64,000 bases of DNA, taken from Tahibacter harae (GTDB lineage: Bacteria > Pseudomonadota > Gammaproteobacteria > Xanthomonadales > Rhodanobacteraceae). Positions 18,833 through 27,350 of this stretch are shown here, in pieces. The stretch is taken from contig NZ_JANFQO010000004.1 in the NCBI RefSeq assembly GCF_024437735.1, positions 248,001 to 312,000 on the forward strand, in the 5' to 3' direction. The notes below the pieces were generated by a model that was not told the DNA's origin, made no database searches, and saw only the letters and a program-made list of their open reading frames with translations. Each line of letters begins with the position of its first letter. Within the stretch, counting starts at the first letter, position 1. The translations under genes were made by a program, and so were the position numbers.

Positions 18833-19897
18833 TCAGAACGCGGCGTCGAAAGTAACTTCGCCTTCCACCGCCACCTGATACGCCGAGACGCGGCGCTCGA
18901 AGAAGTTGGTCAGCTCCTGCACATCCTGCAGGTCCATGAAGGCGAAGGGATTGCGCGCGTGGTAGCGCTTGGGCAGGCCGAGCTGGGCCAGGCGCTGATC
19001 GGCCACGTATTCCAGGTACTGGCGCATGTCCTTGAGCGACAGGCCGGCCACGCCGCCGGAGAGCACGTCCTCGGCGAACTGCTGTTCGCAGGCGATGGCC
19101 TCATCCAGCATGGTGGCGATATCGGCCTGCAATTCGGCGTCGAACAGGTCCGGCTCTTCCTCGCGCGCGACGCGGATCACTTCGAAGGCGAAGGCCATGT
19201 GGCCGGATTCATCGCGGAACACCCAGTTGGTGCCGGCGGCCAGGCCGTGCAGCAGGCCGCGCGAGCGCAGGTAGTAGACATAGGCGAAGGCGGCGAAGAA
19301 GAACAGGCCTTCGATGCAGGCGGCGAAGCAGATCAGGTTGAGCAGGAACTGGCGGCGCTGGGCGCGCGTTTCTATGCGTTCGAGGTTCTGGATGGAATCC
19401 ATCCACTTGAAGCAGAACTCGGCCTTGTGCCGTATCGCCGGGATGTTCTCTACCGCGGCAAAGGCCTTGGCGCGGGCTTCCGGCTCGGGCAGGTAGGTGT
19501 CGAGCAGGGTCAGGTAGAACTGCACATGCAGCGCTTCCTCATACAGCTGGCGCGACAGGTACATGCGCGCTTCCGGCGCGTTGATGTGCTTGTACAGGTT
19601 CAGCACCAGATTGTTCGCGACGATGGAATCGCCGGTGGCGAAGAACGCGACCAGGCGCTCGATCAGATGCCGCTCGGCCGGGCCGAACTTGTGGCGCAGA
19701 TCGTTCACGTCCAGCGAGAAATCCACTTCCTCGACGGTCCAGGTATTGCGGATCGCGTCGCGGTACATGTCGTAGAAGCCCGGATAGCGCATGGGGCGCA
19801 GAGTGAGGCTGAAGCCCGGGTCGAGCAGGCGCGCCGGCGCGGCCGCGGCGGCAGGGGAATCGGTGAAGGAAGGCTGCTCGAACTGGGAAGCGCTCAT
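18833..19897 (-). CDS. nrdB: Ribonucleoside-diphosphate reductase class Ia beta subunit
   Basis: This 354-residue ferritin-like protein supplies the tyrosyl radical for NrdA. Ligands are readable: Asp90 in ATGDSIVANN, Glu121-x-x-His124 (EALH) with the radical Tyr128 four residues on, then EGLFFF and the second E-x-x-H in RDESGHMAF. The Tyr separates it from class Ic forms. It lies 448 bp downstream of nrdA, with an inverted repeat pair in between. Confidence 0.94.
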   Translation of the reverse strand: MSASQFEQPSFTDSPAAAAAPARLLDPGFSLTLRPMRYPGFYDMYRDAIRNTWTVEEVDFSLDVNDLRHKFGPAERHLIERLVAFFATGDSIVANNLVLNLYKHINAPEARMYLSRQLYEEALHVQFYLTLLDTYLPEPEARAKAFAAVENIPAIRHKAEFCFKWMDSIQNLERIETRAQRRQFLLNLICFAACIEGLFFFAAFAYVYYLRSRGLLHGLAAGTNWVFRDESGHMAFAFEVIRVAREEEPDLFDAELQADIATMLDEAIACEQQFAEDVLSGGVAGLSLKDMRQYLEYVADQRLAQLGLPKRYHARNPFAFMDLQDVQELTNFFERRVSAYQVAVEGEVTFDAAF

Positions 19898-19996
19898 GGT
19901 CGGGTACTCGCTGGAGCTGGCTGCGCCGTTGGTGGTGAAACGATGACGGCGATGGCGTTGGGAACGGCGAAAGGAAATCGCGCAATGTTTTGTTGC

Positions 19997-20241
19997 TCCC
20001 TCCCCCCGAGCTTGCTCGGGGGAGAGGGTTGGGGTGAGGGGACGACGTCGGAACGTGCTTCGTCGCTGGGCTGTCGTTGTTGAATCGGGATGCGATGTGT
20101 ACGGCGGAAATCGGGCGCTGGGTCCAGCCGAAGCGCTACCTCCTCACCCACCCCTCTCCGGCCCGCTGGGCGTTCAGGGGCGTCAGAACCTGCGGTTCTG
20201 AATGACGCCCCTTCCCCCCAAGCAAGCTTGGGGGGAAGGGC
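19997..20241. repeat. Inverted pair of REP-like hairpin repeats between nrdA and nrdB
   Basis: Copy 1 (19997-20041) is a CCCTCCCCCCGAG/CTCGGGGGAGAGGG hairpin with the GGTTGGGGTGAGGGG tail. Copy 2 (20141-20241) is inverted and enlarged: an extra hairpin (GGGGCGTCA / TGACGCCCC, 20177-20211) lies between the tail and the terminal CCCCCCAAG / CTTGGGGGG stem. The pair occupies most of the 448 bp nrdA-nrdB gap (19898-20345), where no gene was seen. Such stems could lower nrdB expression relative to nrdA or stabilise the upstream message. Confidence 0.75.
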
Positions 20242-20345
20242 TTTTTCATGCTCAGAACGGAGTCGGGGAGTATGGACAGGTGTCGCGCCGACAACAAACT
20301 CTCACCGCGCCACCACCCGTTCCGCATTCACCGGCAACAAGAGAC

Positions 20346-22802
20346 TTACTGACACGCCTCGCAGTACTCCGGATTCTCCAGCGAACAGAACACCGCCGCC
20401 TCGGCCTGCTCCTGCGTCACCACCGGTGCCGGCGCGGCGGCCGGAGCTGCCGCAGCGACGGTGGTCTTGGCGATCTTGGTCGCCGGACGCGAGCGCAGGT
20501 AGTAGGTCGTCTTCAGTCCGGCCTTCCACGCATACATGTACATGGACGAGAGCTGGCCGATGTTCGGGCTTTCCATGAACAGGTTGAGCGAGGCCGACTG
20601 GTCGATATAGGCACCGCGCGCGGCCATCATGTCGATCAGCGAGCGCATGGGGATTTCCCAGGCGGTGCGGTAGATCTGGCGCAGGCGCTCGGGGATCTCG
20701 GCGATGCCCTGCACCGAGCCTTCGGCCAGCTTGATGCGGTCGCGCATCTCCGCCGTCCATTGGCCCAGCTGCTTGAGTTCTTCCACCAGGTACTTGTTCA
20801 CCTGCAGGAAATCGCCCGACAGCGTCTCGCGCTTGAACAGGTTGGACACCATGGGCTCGATGCACTCGTAGCAGCCGGCGATGGAGGCGATGGTGGCCGT
20901 CGGCGCAATCGCGATCAGCAGCGAATTGCGCAGGCCGCCCTTGCGGATGTTTTCGCGCAGGGCGTTCCAGCGCTCGCTGTCCGGCGGCGTGATGCCCCAG
21001 GCGTCGAATTGCAGCTCGCCCTGGGCCGCGCGCGTGTCGGCGAAGGCCGGGTGCGCGCCGCGTTCCAGCGCCAGTTCGTGCGAGGTGACCAGGGCGTGGT
21101 AGTAGATTTCCTCGGCGATGCGCGTGGACAGCTCGCGCGCGGCGTCGGAATCGAACGGCAGGCGCAGCTTGAAGAACACGTCCTGCAGGCCCATCACGCC
21201 CAGGCCGACCGGACGCCATTTCAGGTTGGAGCTGCGCGTGGATTCGATCGGATAGAAGTTCAGGTCGATCACGCGGTCGAGCTGGCGCACGGCCACGCGC
21301 ACCGTATCGGCGAGCTTGGCGTAGTCGAAGCCGTCGGCGTTCATGTGCTGGCCGAGATTGATCGAACCCAGGTTGCACACCGCGGTCTCGTTGTGCGAGC
21401 TGACCTCGATGATTTCCGTGCACAGGTTGGACAGGTGCACGACATTGCCTTCCTTCGCCGTCTGGTTGCAGGCTCGGTTGGACTTGTCCTTGAAGGTCAT
21501 CCAGCCGTTGCCGGTCTGCGCCAGCGTGCGCATCATGCGGGCATAGAGATCGCGCGCCTTGACCTGTTTGACGGCGAGGCCGGCGGCCTCTGCCTGCTCG
21601 TAGGCGGCTTCAAACGCCGGCCCCCAGCGATCGACCAGATGCGGCACGACCTTGGGATCGAACAGCGACCACTGCGCATCCGCCTCGACCCGGCGCATGA
21701 ACAGGTCCGGGATCCAGTTGGACAGGTTGAGGTTGTGCGTGCGGCGCGCCTCGTCGCCGGTGTTGTCGCGCAGTTCGAGGAATTCCTCGACGTCGGCATG
21801 CCAGGGTTCGAGATACACGCAGGCCGCGCCCTTGCGCTTGCCGCCCTGGTTCACCGCCGACACCGACGCATCCAGCGTCTTCAGCCACGGCACGATGCCG
21901 TTGGAAAGCCCGTTGGTGGACTTGATCAGCGAGCCGCGCGCACGCACGCGGGTGTAGGCCAGGCCGATGCCGCCGGAGAACTTGGACAGCATGGCCACGT
22001 CGGCGTAGCGCTTGTAGATGGATTCCAGCGAATCATCCGGCGAATCCAGCAGGAAGCAGGAAGAAAGCTGCTCGTGCGTGGTACCGGAGTTGAACAGCGT
22101 GGGCGAGCTGGGCAGGTAGTCCAGGCTGCCCATCAGACGGTACAGCTCCAGCGCCTCGGACACGTCCTCGCACAGCGCGCAGGCGATGCGCAGGAAGAAT
22201 TGCTGCGGCGTCTCGATGACCTTGCGCGTCTTGGGATGGCGCAGCAGATAGCGGTCGTAGACCGTGCGCAGGCCGAAGTAGTCGAAGCGGCGGTCCAGCT
22301 CCACATCCAGCGCGCTGTTGAGCTTGCGCGCATTGGCCTGCACAAATTCGAGCAGGCGCGCATTGATCAGGCCCAGCTCGTGGCCGCGCGCAACCGACTG
22401 CGAGAAAGCGTGGATCTCCTGGCCGGCGACTTCCTTGGCGATGTAGTCGGACAGCAGGCGCGCGGCGAGACGGCCGTATTCGGGCTCCTCGGCGGTGAGC
22501 ATGGCGGCGGTGCGGATGGACAGCTCATCCAGTTCGCGCGTGGTCGCGCCGTCGTAAAGGCCGGAGATGGTGCGCGTAGCCACGCGCATGGGATCGGTGG
22601 AGTACAGGCCCTCGGCAGCGCGGGTGACCGCGCGCACGATCTTGTTCAGGTCGACCGGCTCGCGCTTGCCGTTGCGCTTGGTCACGGCCATGGTGCCGCT
22701 GGAATGCGGCGGGGTAAGTGCGAACTGCGGCGCGCGGGTATCGGCTTCGCGGGTGGCGCTGCGGGCGATGCCGGCAGCGGTCTCTTGTTGTGTGGTGCTC
22801 AT
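20346..22802 (-). CDS. nrdA: Ribonucleoside-diphosphate reductase class Ia alpha subunit
   Basis: The catalytic subunit has 818 residues. An ATP-cone allosteric domain (MAVTKRNGKREPVDLNKIVR) occupies about residues 37-125. Catalytic motifs follow: SSCFLL (active-site Cys), NLCTEI (thiyl-radical Cys and Glu), CNLGSINL, the radical-transfer tyrosines in KTTYYLRSRP, and a C-terminal shuttle pair YCEACQ. An alanine/proline-rich linker precedes that tail. The ATG at 22802 follows AGGGAGAG. Expression is expected to be controlled by the cobalamin riboswitch and NrdR box upstream. Confidence 0.96.
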   Translation of the reverse strand: MSTTQQETAAGIARSATREADTRAPQFALTPPHSSGTMAVTKRNGKREPVDLNKIVRAVTRAAEGLYSTDPMRVATRTISGLYDGATTRELDELSIRTAAMLTAEEPEYGRLAARLLSDYIAKEVAGQEIHAFSQSVARGHELGLINARLLEFVQANARKLNSALDVELDRRFDYFGLRTVYDRYLLRHPKTRKVIETPQQFFLRIACALCEDVSEALELYRLMGSLDYLPSSPTLFNSGTTHEQLSSCFLLDSPDDSLESIYKRYADVAMLSKFSGGIGLAYTRVRARGSLIKSTNGLSNGIVPWLKTLDASVSAVNQGGKRKGAACVYLEPWHADVEEFLELRDNTGDEARRTHNLNLSNWIPDLFMRRVEADAQWSLFDPKVVPHLVDRWGPAFEAAYEQAEAAGLAVKQVKARDLYARMMRTLAQTGNGWMTFKDKSNRACNQTAKEGNVVHLSNLCTEIIEVSSHNETAVCNLGSINLGQHMNADGFDYAKLADTVRVAVRQLDRVIDLNFYPIESTRSSNLKWRPVGLGVMGLQDVFFKLRLPFDSDAARELSTRIAEEIYYHALVTSHELALERGAHPAFADTRAAQGELQFDAWGITPPDSERWNALRENIRKGGLRNSLLIAIAPTATIASIAGCYECIEPMVSNLFKRETLSGDFLQVNKYLVEELKQLGQWTAEMRDRIKLAEGSVQGIAEIPERLRQIYRTAWEIPMRSLIDMMAARGAYIDQSASLNLFMESPNIGQLSSMYMYAWKAGLKTTYYLRSRPATKIAKTTVAAAAPAAAPAPVVTQEQAEAAVFCSLENPEYCEACQ

Positions 22803-23032
22803 GTTCTCTCTCCCTCCGGTGCGAATGGGGCACGGTCGCCGGCCCTGCCCAGGGGACGGCAAAACGAAGGGACGGCAACGCCGCGGTCAGGGCCGCGGTC
22901 GTGGCCACGCCCCCTCGGGCGTGCGGAGTTGCAAGGCGCAGGTCGGGCAGCGCGACGCGCCGGGCGCGCAGCTGCCACCGACCCGCCTCCCCGCGGAGAC
23001 TCCAGGCCGTTACCGCGCGGTGTGCGACGCAC

Positions 23033-23211
23033 GGCTGTCGGCAGGTATTCGGGCTTGCAGACGCGGACCGGCTCCCGGTCCCACCTAGTGGCCGTCGCTT
23101 CCCAGCCCACCTGGGGCCAGTGCCTCTGACGACGTTCGTTTCCGCTTACCGCTGCGGGGCAGCTCCGGAGTTCCACCGGATTCCCGTTTAATCCCGGCCG
23201 TGACCGGGAAC
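23033..23211 (-). promoter_or_regulatory. Cobalamin (adenosylcobalamin) riboswitch upstream of nrdA
   Basis: The minus strand contains the class hallmarks in order: GGGAATCCGGTGGAACTCCGG, GCTGCCCCGCAGCGGTAA (the B12-box type core), paired arms GGCACTGGCC and GGACCGGGAGCCGGTCC, and AGCCCGAATACCTGCC near the 3' end. The 230 bases between aptamer and nrdA ATG (22803-23032) hold several GC-rich stems, including GGGTCGG / CCGACC and CACGCCC / GGGCGTG, without a T tract. Control may therefore be translational or Rho-linked. The known logic is repression of the B12-independent reductase when cobalamin is available. Confidence 0.9.
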
Positions 23212-23218
23212 CGACCAA

Positions 23219-23252
23219 ACACAAGATATAGAGGTTGACAGCGCAGGGTCAA
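23219..23252 (-). promoter_or_regulatory. nrdA promoter with candidate NrdR box
   Basis: On the minus strand TTGACC (23252-23247), 16 bases, then TATATC (23230-23225) form a promoter. The sequence CCTCTATATCTTGTGT (23234-23219) overlaps the -10 and matches the right half of the NrdR box well and the left half partly. A second TTGTGTT lies 33 bp upstream, about three helical turns, as expected for paired NrdR sites, but its left half is poor. Confidence 0.6.
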
Positions 23253-23398
23253 CACAATCGGCTGGGAATCTGCGCGTAATTTGTGTTTCAGGAAGTGAAG
23301 AAAAGGCTTGCAATCGAGGCGGGGAGCGGGGCTGCGGCATGGCTGCCGGAGGCGGCCTGGTCGTTGCGACAGCGACTTCGGAATTCGGGATTTTCGGA

Positions 23399-24085
23399 CG
23401 GCGGGGAATTTCGGGACACCCACGGGGAATTTCGGGACACCCACAGTTTCGCAGGGGGAATTTCGGGACACCCACAGTTTCGCGAATTTCGCGGCGCCGA
23501 ATTCGGGACACCCACCGTTTTCAGGCAGCGAATTCGGGACACCCGGGGAATTTCGGGACACCCACGGGGAATTTCGGGACACCGGAATTTCGGGACACCC
23601 ACAGTTTCGCGAATTTCGCGGGGTGAATTTCGGGACACCCACCGTTTCGCAGCGGGACGCCGGGGGAATTTCGGGACACCCACAGTTTCGCAGCGGGCGC
23701 CGAATTCGGGACACCCACCGTTTTCAGGCAGCGAATTCGGGACACCCACAGGCCCACGAACATCCCATTGCCCACCGCGCGATCCCGTGGGGCACTGAAC
23801 GACGCCTCCGGGTCCTGGCTCAGAACGGCAGCCTGCCGCAACAGCGACCACCCACAGGCAATGCCCCCGCCATAGCGGACTCAGCAATTTGGGCAATTTC
23901 GGGACACCCACAGAATCCGGACTCAGCAATTTGGGCAATTTCGCGGGCAATTTCGGGACACCCACAGAATCCGGGACACCCACCCAGATTCCAGGACACC
24001 CACAATCCCGCGCGAGCATCCCATGTGCTCACCGCGCGATTCCGCAGCGCGCCGAACGACGACGTGCACGGAATTCGGCACACCC
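23399..24085. repeat. Cluster of degenerate direct repeats built on AATTTCGGGACACCCAC
   Basis: Fourteen exact GGGACACCC copies lie at 23413, 23434, 23465, 23505, 23537, 23555, 23592, 23632, 23673, 23708, 23739, 23901, 23955 and 23973. Variants occur at 23577, 23993 and near 24077. Most are preceded by GAATTTC or GAATTC and followed by CACAGTTTCGC or CACCGTTTTCAG. Spacing is irregular, from about 18 to 50 bases, with a gap at about 23750-23900. All copies share one orientation. The region 23253-24157 holds no credible gene; frames through it only translate the repeat. It is not a CRISPR array because unit and spacer lengths vary. Confidence 0.85.
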
Positions 24086-24157
24086 ACAGCCTCGCGGGAA
24101 TCCCACAGGCCCACCCTCGCAATTCCGCGAAGCACTAAACACCGCCGCGCTCCCGGC

Positions 24158-24766
24158 TCAGGACGACAGCCTCTGCCGCAGCAGCGACCGCCCGCAGGCC
24201 ATGCCGCCGCGCCATAGCAGGCTCAGCAGTTTCGTCACGAAAAGAACCGCCAGCAGCACCGTCGCCAGCGCCTGGGACAAACGCAGCCAGTCCGTGGGCG
24301 GCCGGTAAAGGGGGCGCCAGGACCAGGCCGTATCGCCCAGGACGATGTCGTCCGCGGTGAAGATCACGCGGTCGCGGCCGGCCGAGCGCAAGGTGAAGCT
24401 GCCTGCGGCCGGCGCATAGTGGTAGGCGCTGCCCCAGGCGTCGCGCAACCGGAACGGGGCTGCCAGGGACTGGTGCTGACAGGCGGCCGGCCCGGCAGCA
24501 GTGTGGGTCAGGTCGCGCAGCCGGGCCGGCAACACGCCGCATTCGGCCTGGAAATGCTCGATCGCGGCAGCTACCGAGCGCAACTCGGCCTCGTAGCGGA
24601 AAACCGGGCTGTACGGCGCATGGCGCAGCAAACTCGCCTGCCCGAGCAGCAGCACGGCAATGGCGAGACCAAGCAGTAACGCGATTTCCCGCAGCACATC
24701 GCCATACCGCCGGACCAGCATGGCGGCTGTGGCAGCGGCAGAACCTCCGTTTTTCGAGCAACGCAT
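24158..24766 (-). CDS. Membrane protein with pseudopilin (GspG-like) central domain, copy 2
   Basis: The product is about 202 residues from the ATG at 24766, which is preceded by AGGA; an ATG at 24784 or further upstream is possible. A transmembrane helix (EIALLLGLAIAVLLLGQA) is followed by a helix ELRSVAAAIEHFQAECGVLP and a strand region DAWGSAYHYAP...AGRDRVIFTADDI, which resembles the C-terminal domain of the major type II secretion pseudopilin. A second hydrophobic helix (LSQALATVLLAVLFVTKLL) closes the protein. No prepilin peptidase site is visible. The upstream neighbour (25019-25567) has the same layout, so the two are probably paralogues. Function is unknown. Confidence 0.6.
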   Translation of the reverse strand: MRCSKNGGSAAATAAMLVRRYGDVLREIALLLGLAIAVLLLGQASLLRHAPYSPVFRYEAELRSVAAAIEHFQAECGVLPARLRDLTHTAAGPAACQHQSLAAPFRLRDAWGSAYHYAPAAGSFTLRSAGRDRVIFTADDIVLGDTAWSWRPLYRPPTDWLRLSQALATVLLAVLFVTKLLSLLWRGGMACGRSLLRQRLSS

Positions 24767-25018
24767 AGAGTCCTGATGCGCCATAGCCACGTCACCGCTG
24801 CGATCACCGTTTGCGCCGGTGCAAGCCTTGCCCGGATCTACGGACGGCCTGCCAGTTCCTGCCACCCCGACCGTGACGCCACCGGCCACGTCATCCCCCA
24901 ACGGGAACGCCATGAAACCGGGCCGGCTTCCAGCACCGGAACGGGACGACGGCAAACAGCACGCCGCCGTTGCAGGCCGAACTGCACGCAGACTGCCGGC
25001 TATCGGCATGCCCGCCGT

Positions 25019-25567
25019 TCACGGGCGCCGACCGATCCGCGGTACCAACTCCGCCACGGCGGAAATCACGGCCTGCGTGAAAGAAAACGCAGCGATCACC
25101 AGCAAAATCGGGATGAGCAGAAATCCCAGCACCGGCCGGAATGGCTGTAGCCATGCCAGCCACTCTTTGTGGGGATCGGGCCAGGGCCAGTGCCAGCTGC
25201 CGGGCTCGTCGCTGTCCGAGGCATAGTCGTCTGCCGTGCCGAATACCCTGTCCCGTCCTGTCGAACGCACCACGAAAACCGCGTCGCTGGCAGATTTCCA
25301 ATAGTGGAGATAGCCGTATCCGTCACGCAGCCCGCTCTCCCCAACGTAGCGCCGGCCCTGGCAGACCGCGGGAACCGCAACCGGACCGATCAGCTCGTCG
25401 AGGCTGTACGGCAGGCGTCCGCAATCACTGCGGAAGTTTTCAACCGCCTGGGCTGTCATCAACACCGCTGCTTTCCGCCCCATCCACTGGGTATCGCAAC
25501 GCAGGCCGAATTCGGCAAAGGGCAGCAGCACCGCCACCGCCAGCAACAGCTTCCAATGCAAGGCCAT
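25019..25567 (-). CDS. Membrane protein with pseudopilin (GspG-like) central domain, copy 1
   Basis: The 182-residue protein has an N-terminal membrane helix (WKLLLAVAVLLPFAEFGL), the segment AVENFRSDCGRLPYSLDELIG, and then GLRDGYGYLHYWKS...STGRDRVFGTADDY. The last part matches the GspG-type calcium-site region. A C-terminal membrane helix (PVLGFLLIPILLVIAAFSF) follows. The paired cysteines around residues 25, 50 and 70 could form disulphides. Order and motifs match the next gene, indicating a tandem duplication. Two terminal membrane anchors are unusual for a pseudopilin. Confidence 0.65.
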   Translation of the reverse strand: MALHWKLLLAVAVLLPFAEFGLRCDTQWMGRKAAVLMTAQAVENFRSDCGRLPYSLDELIGPVAVPAVCQGRRYVGESGLRDGYGYLHYWKSASDAVFVVRSTGRDRVFGTADDYASDSDEPGSWHWPWPDPHKEWLAWLQPFRPVLGFLLIPILLVIAAFSFTQAVISAVAELVPRIGRRP

Positions 25568-25778
25568 GCGCCTGTACTCCGTGCCGTGCCCGCCCCGCGG
25601 CAAGACGCACGGCGCCGCCGCGCACGCGGCGCGTGCGATGGCTTCATGGCTTTGCGGGAAACGCGGGAAGATGTCCGGCAGCAGCGTGCTGCCGTGCGGA
25701 CGTGACGGCTATGGACAAGCAGCGGCGCCCGCGGTTCCGCAGCTGGTGAAATGTGCAGCACGTTCGCGGATGCGGCCT

Positions 25779-25800
25779 CGGCGCTGTCATGACAGCGCCG
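25779..25800. other. 22 bp perfect palindrome CGGCGCTGTCA/TGACAGCGCCG
   Basis: This perfect palindrome without a loop lies in the 336 bp gap 25568-25903 between the M20 gene stop and the pseudopilin-like pair. No T tract follows on either strand, so it is a poor intrinsic terminator. It could be a dimeric regulator site or a cruciform-type hairpin. The rest of the gap holds no gene that I can support. Confidence 0.5.
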
Positions 25801-25903
25801 GTTCCATCACGGAAACAAACAGCCAGCGATCAAGCAGCCCTGAGCATCGGCCGCAGGCGCAACGCTGAACCCAAGCGCGCCTGCAACCGCCCTGCGCGCA
25901 ACC

Positions 25904-27202
25904 CTACTGCGCCGGCTTCGTGTTGAGGAAATCCACCGCCAGTTGAAGCATCGCCCGCGTGCCCACGTCCAGCGATTTTTCGTCGAGGAAGAACTTGGGC
26001 GAGTGATTGGGCGCGGCCTTGGCCAGATCCTGTCCCGGCGGCACCACGCCGACGAAGAAGTACAGGCCAGGTACTTCGTCGGAGAAGTAACTGAAGTCCT
26101 CGGCGACCATGTTGGGCGGCACGTCGATGACGTTGTCGGCGCCGACGGCACGCTCCAGGCTGGGGCGCATGCGTTTGGTCAGCGCGGCGTCGTTGCGCGT
26201 GACCGGATTGGTGGCCTCGGGCATGGGCGCTTCCAGTTCCACCCGCGCGCCCTGTGCCTGTGCCACGCCTTCGGCGGTGCGGTGCAGGCGCTGGAACAGG
26301 TCGTCGCGCATAGCCTTGTCGAAGGTGCGCACGGTGCCTTCCAGCTCCACCTTGTCCGGAATGATGTTGTAGCGCACGCCGCCCTGGAACATGCCGAAGG
26401 TGAGCACGGCCGGCAGCTTGGAAATGTCCATCTGACGGCTGACGATGGTCTGCGCCTGCGACACGATGGCCGCCGCAGTGACGATGGGATCGACGCCGCG
26501 CCAGGGCTGGGCGCCGTGGGTCTGGGATCCGAACACGCGGATCTTGAAGCGGTCCGAGCCGGCCAGCAGCGGGCCTTCGCGCACGCCGACCTGGCCGGCG
26601 TGCAAGGTGTAGAACACATGCAGGCCGAATACCGCATCGGGTTTCCAGTCGCGGAACAGGCCTTCCTTGAGCATCAGGCGGGCGCCGCCTTCCTCGCCCG
26701 GCGGCGAGCCTTCCTCGGCGGGCTGGAAGATGAACATGACTTCGCCGGCCAGATCCTGCTTCATGCCGGCCAGCGCGGTGGCGACGCCCAGCGCGATCGC
26801 CGCGTGCGCGTCGTGGCCGCAGGCATGCATCACGCCGACGTCCTGGCCGCCGTAGGTGCTGCGCACCTTGGAGGCGAACGGCAGGTCGACTTCCTCGGTC
26901 ACCGGCAGCGCGTCGATGTCGGCGCGGATGGCCAGGCGCGGGCCGGGCCTGCCGCCCTTGAGCCAGCCGATCACGCCGGTATGCGCGACGCCGGTCTTGA
27001 CCTCGAAGCCCAGCTTCTTCAACTGCGCGGCGATCACACCGGCGGTGCGCTTCTCGCGGTTGCCCAGCTCCGGGTTCTGGTGAAAATCGCGCCTCCATTT
27101 CACCACCTGCTCGTTCACGCCCGCGGCGGCGGCAGTCGTGTCGGCGGCCAGCGCCGGAGCGGCGGCGAGAGCGGTCAGCAGGGCAACGCAGATTCGGCGC
27201 AT
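25904..27202 (-). CDS. Secreted M20-family amidohydrolase (zinc peptidase/aminoacylase-like)
   Basis: The 432-residue protein has a Sec signal (RRICVALLTALAAAPALAAD). The M20D amidohydrolase pattern follows: WRRDFHQNPELGNREKRT, ADIDALPVTEE, the metal cluster HACGHDAHAA, the general base in FQPAEEGSPPGEEGG, and the lid-domain histidine in SQTHGAQPW. The C-terminal AEDFSYFSDEVPGLYFF is typical. The family cleaves N-acyl amino acids or hippurate-like amides; here the enzyme would act in the periplasm. The ATG at 27202 gives the signal peptide. Confidence 0.9.
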   Translation of the reverse strand: MRRICVALLTALAAAPALAADTTAAAAGVNEQVVKWRRDFHQNPELGNREKRTAGVIAAQLKKLGFEVKTGVAHTGVIGWLKGGRPGPRLAIRADIDALPVTEEVDLPFASKVRSTYGGQDVGVMHACGHDAHAAIALGVATALAGMKQDLAGEVMFIFQPAEEGSPPGEEGGARLMLKEGLFRDWKPDAVFGLHVFYTLHAGQVGVREGPLLAGSDRFKIRVFGSQTHGAQPWRGVDPIVTAAAIVSQAQTIVSRQMDISKLPAVLTFGMFQGGVRYNIIPDKVELEGTVRTFDKAMRDDLFQRLHRTAEGVAQAQGARVELEAPMPEATNPVTRNDAALTKRMRPSLERAVGADNVIDVPPNMVAEDFSYFSDEVPGLYFFVGVVPPGQDLAKAAPNHSPKFFLDEKSLDVGTRAMLQLAVDFLNTKPAQ

Positions 27203-27350
27203 GGCAGTGGGTCTCCGCGGAAAATCCGATGGTAGGGCAAAGGGTGGCGGGGCGTTCCAGTGGACTTTGGTCTGGCGCGGGCGCGCGCTCCGCCGCTGTC
27301 CATGGCGCACAGCGCGGCCCGGCGCGAATCCCAATCGCCAGTCCCCGCCC

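Noticed and set aside
23399-24085. CRISPR array
   Set aside because: Copies are not separated by spacers of constant length, flanks are themselves repeated, and there are no cas genes nearby.
23288-24138. Open frames on both strands through the GGGACACCC repeat field
   Set aside because: They only translate the DNA repeat (for example GHPQFREF or GCPEIP units) in several frames at once, with no start signals.
25779-25800. Palindrome as an intrinsic terminator of the M20 gene
   Set aside because: There is no loop and no T tract on either side.
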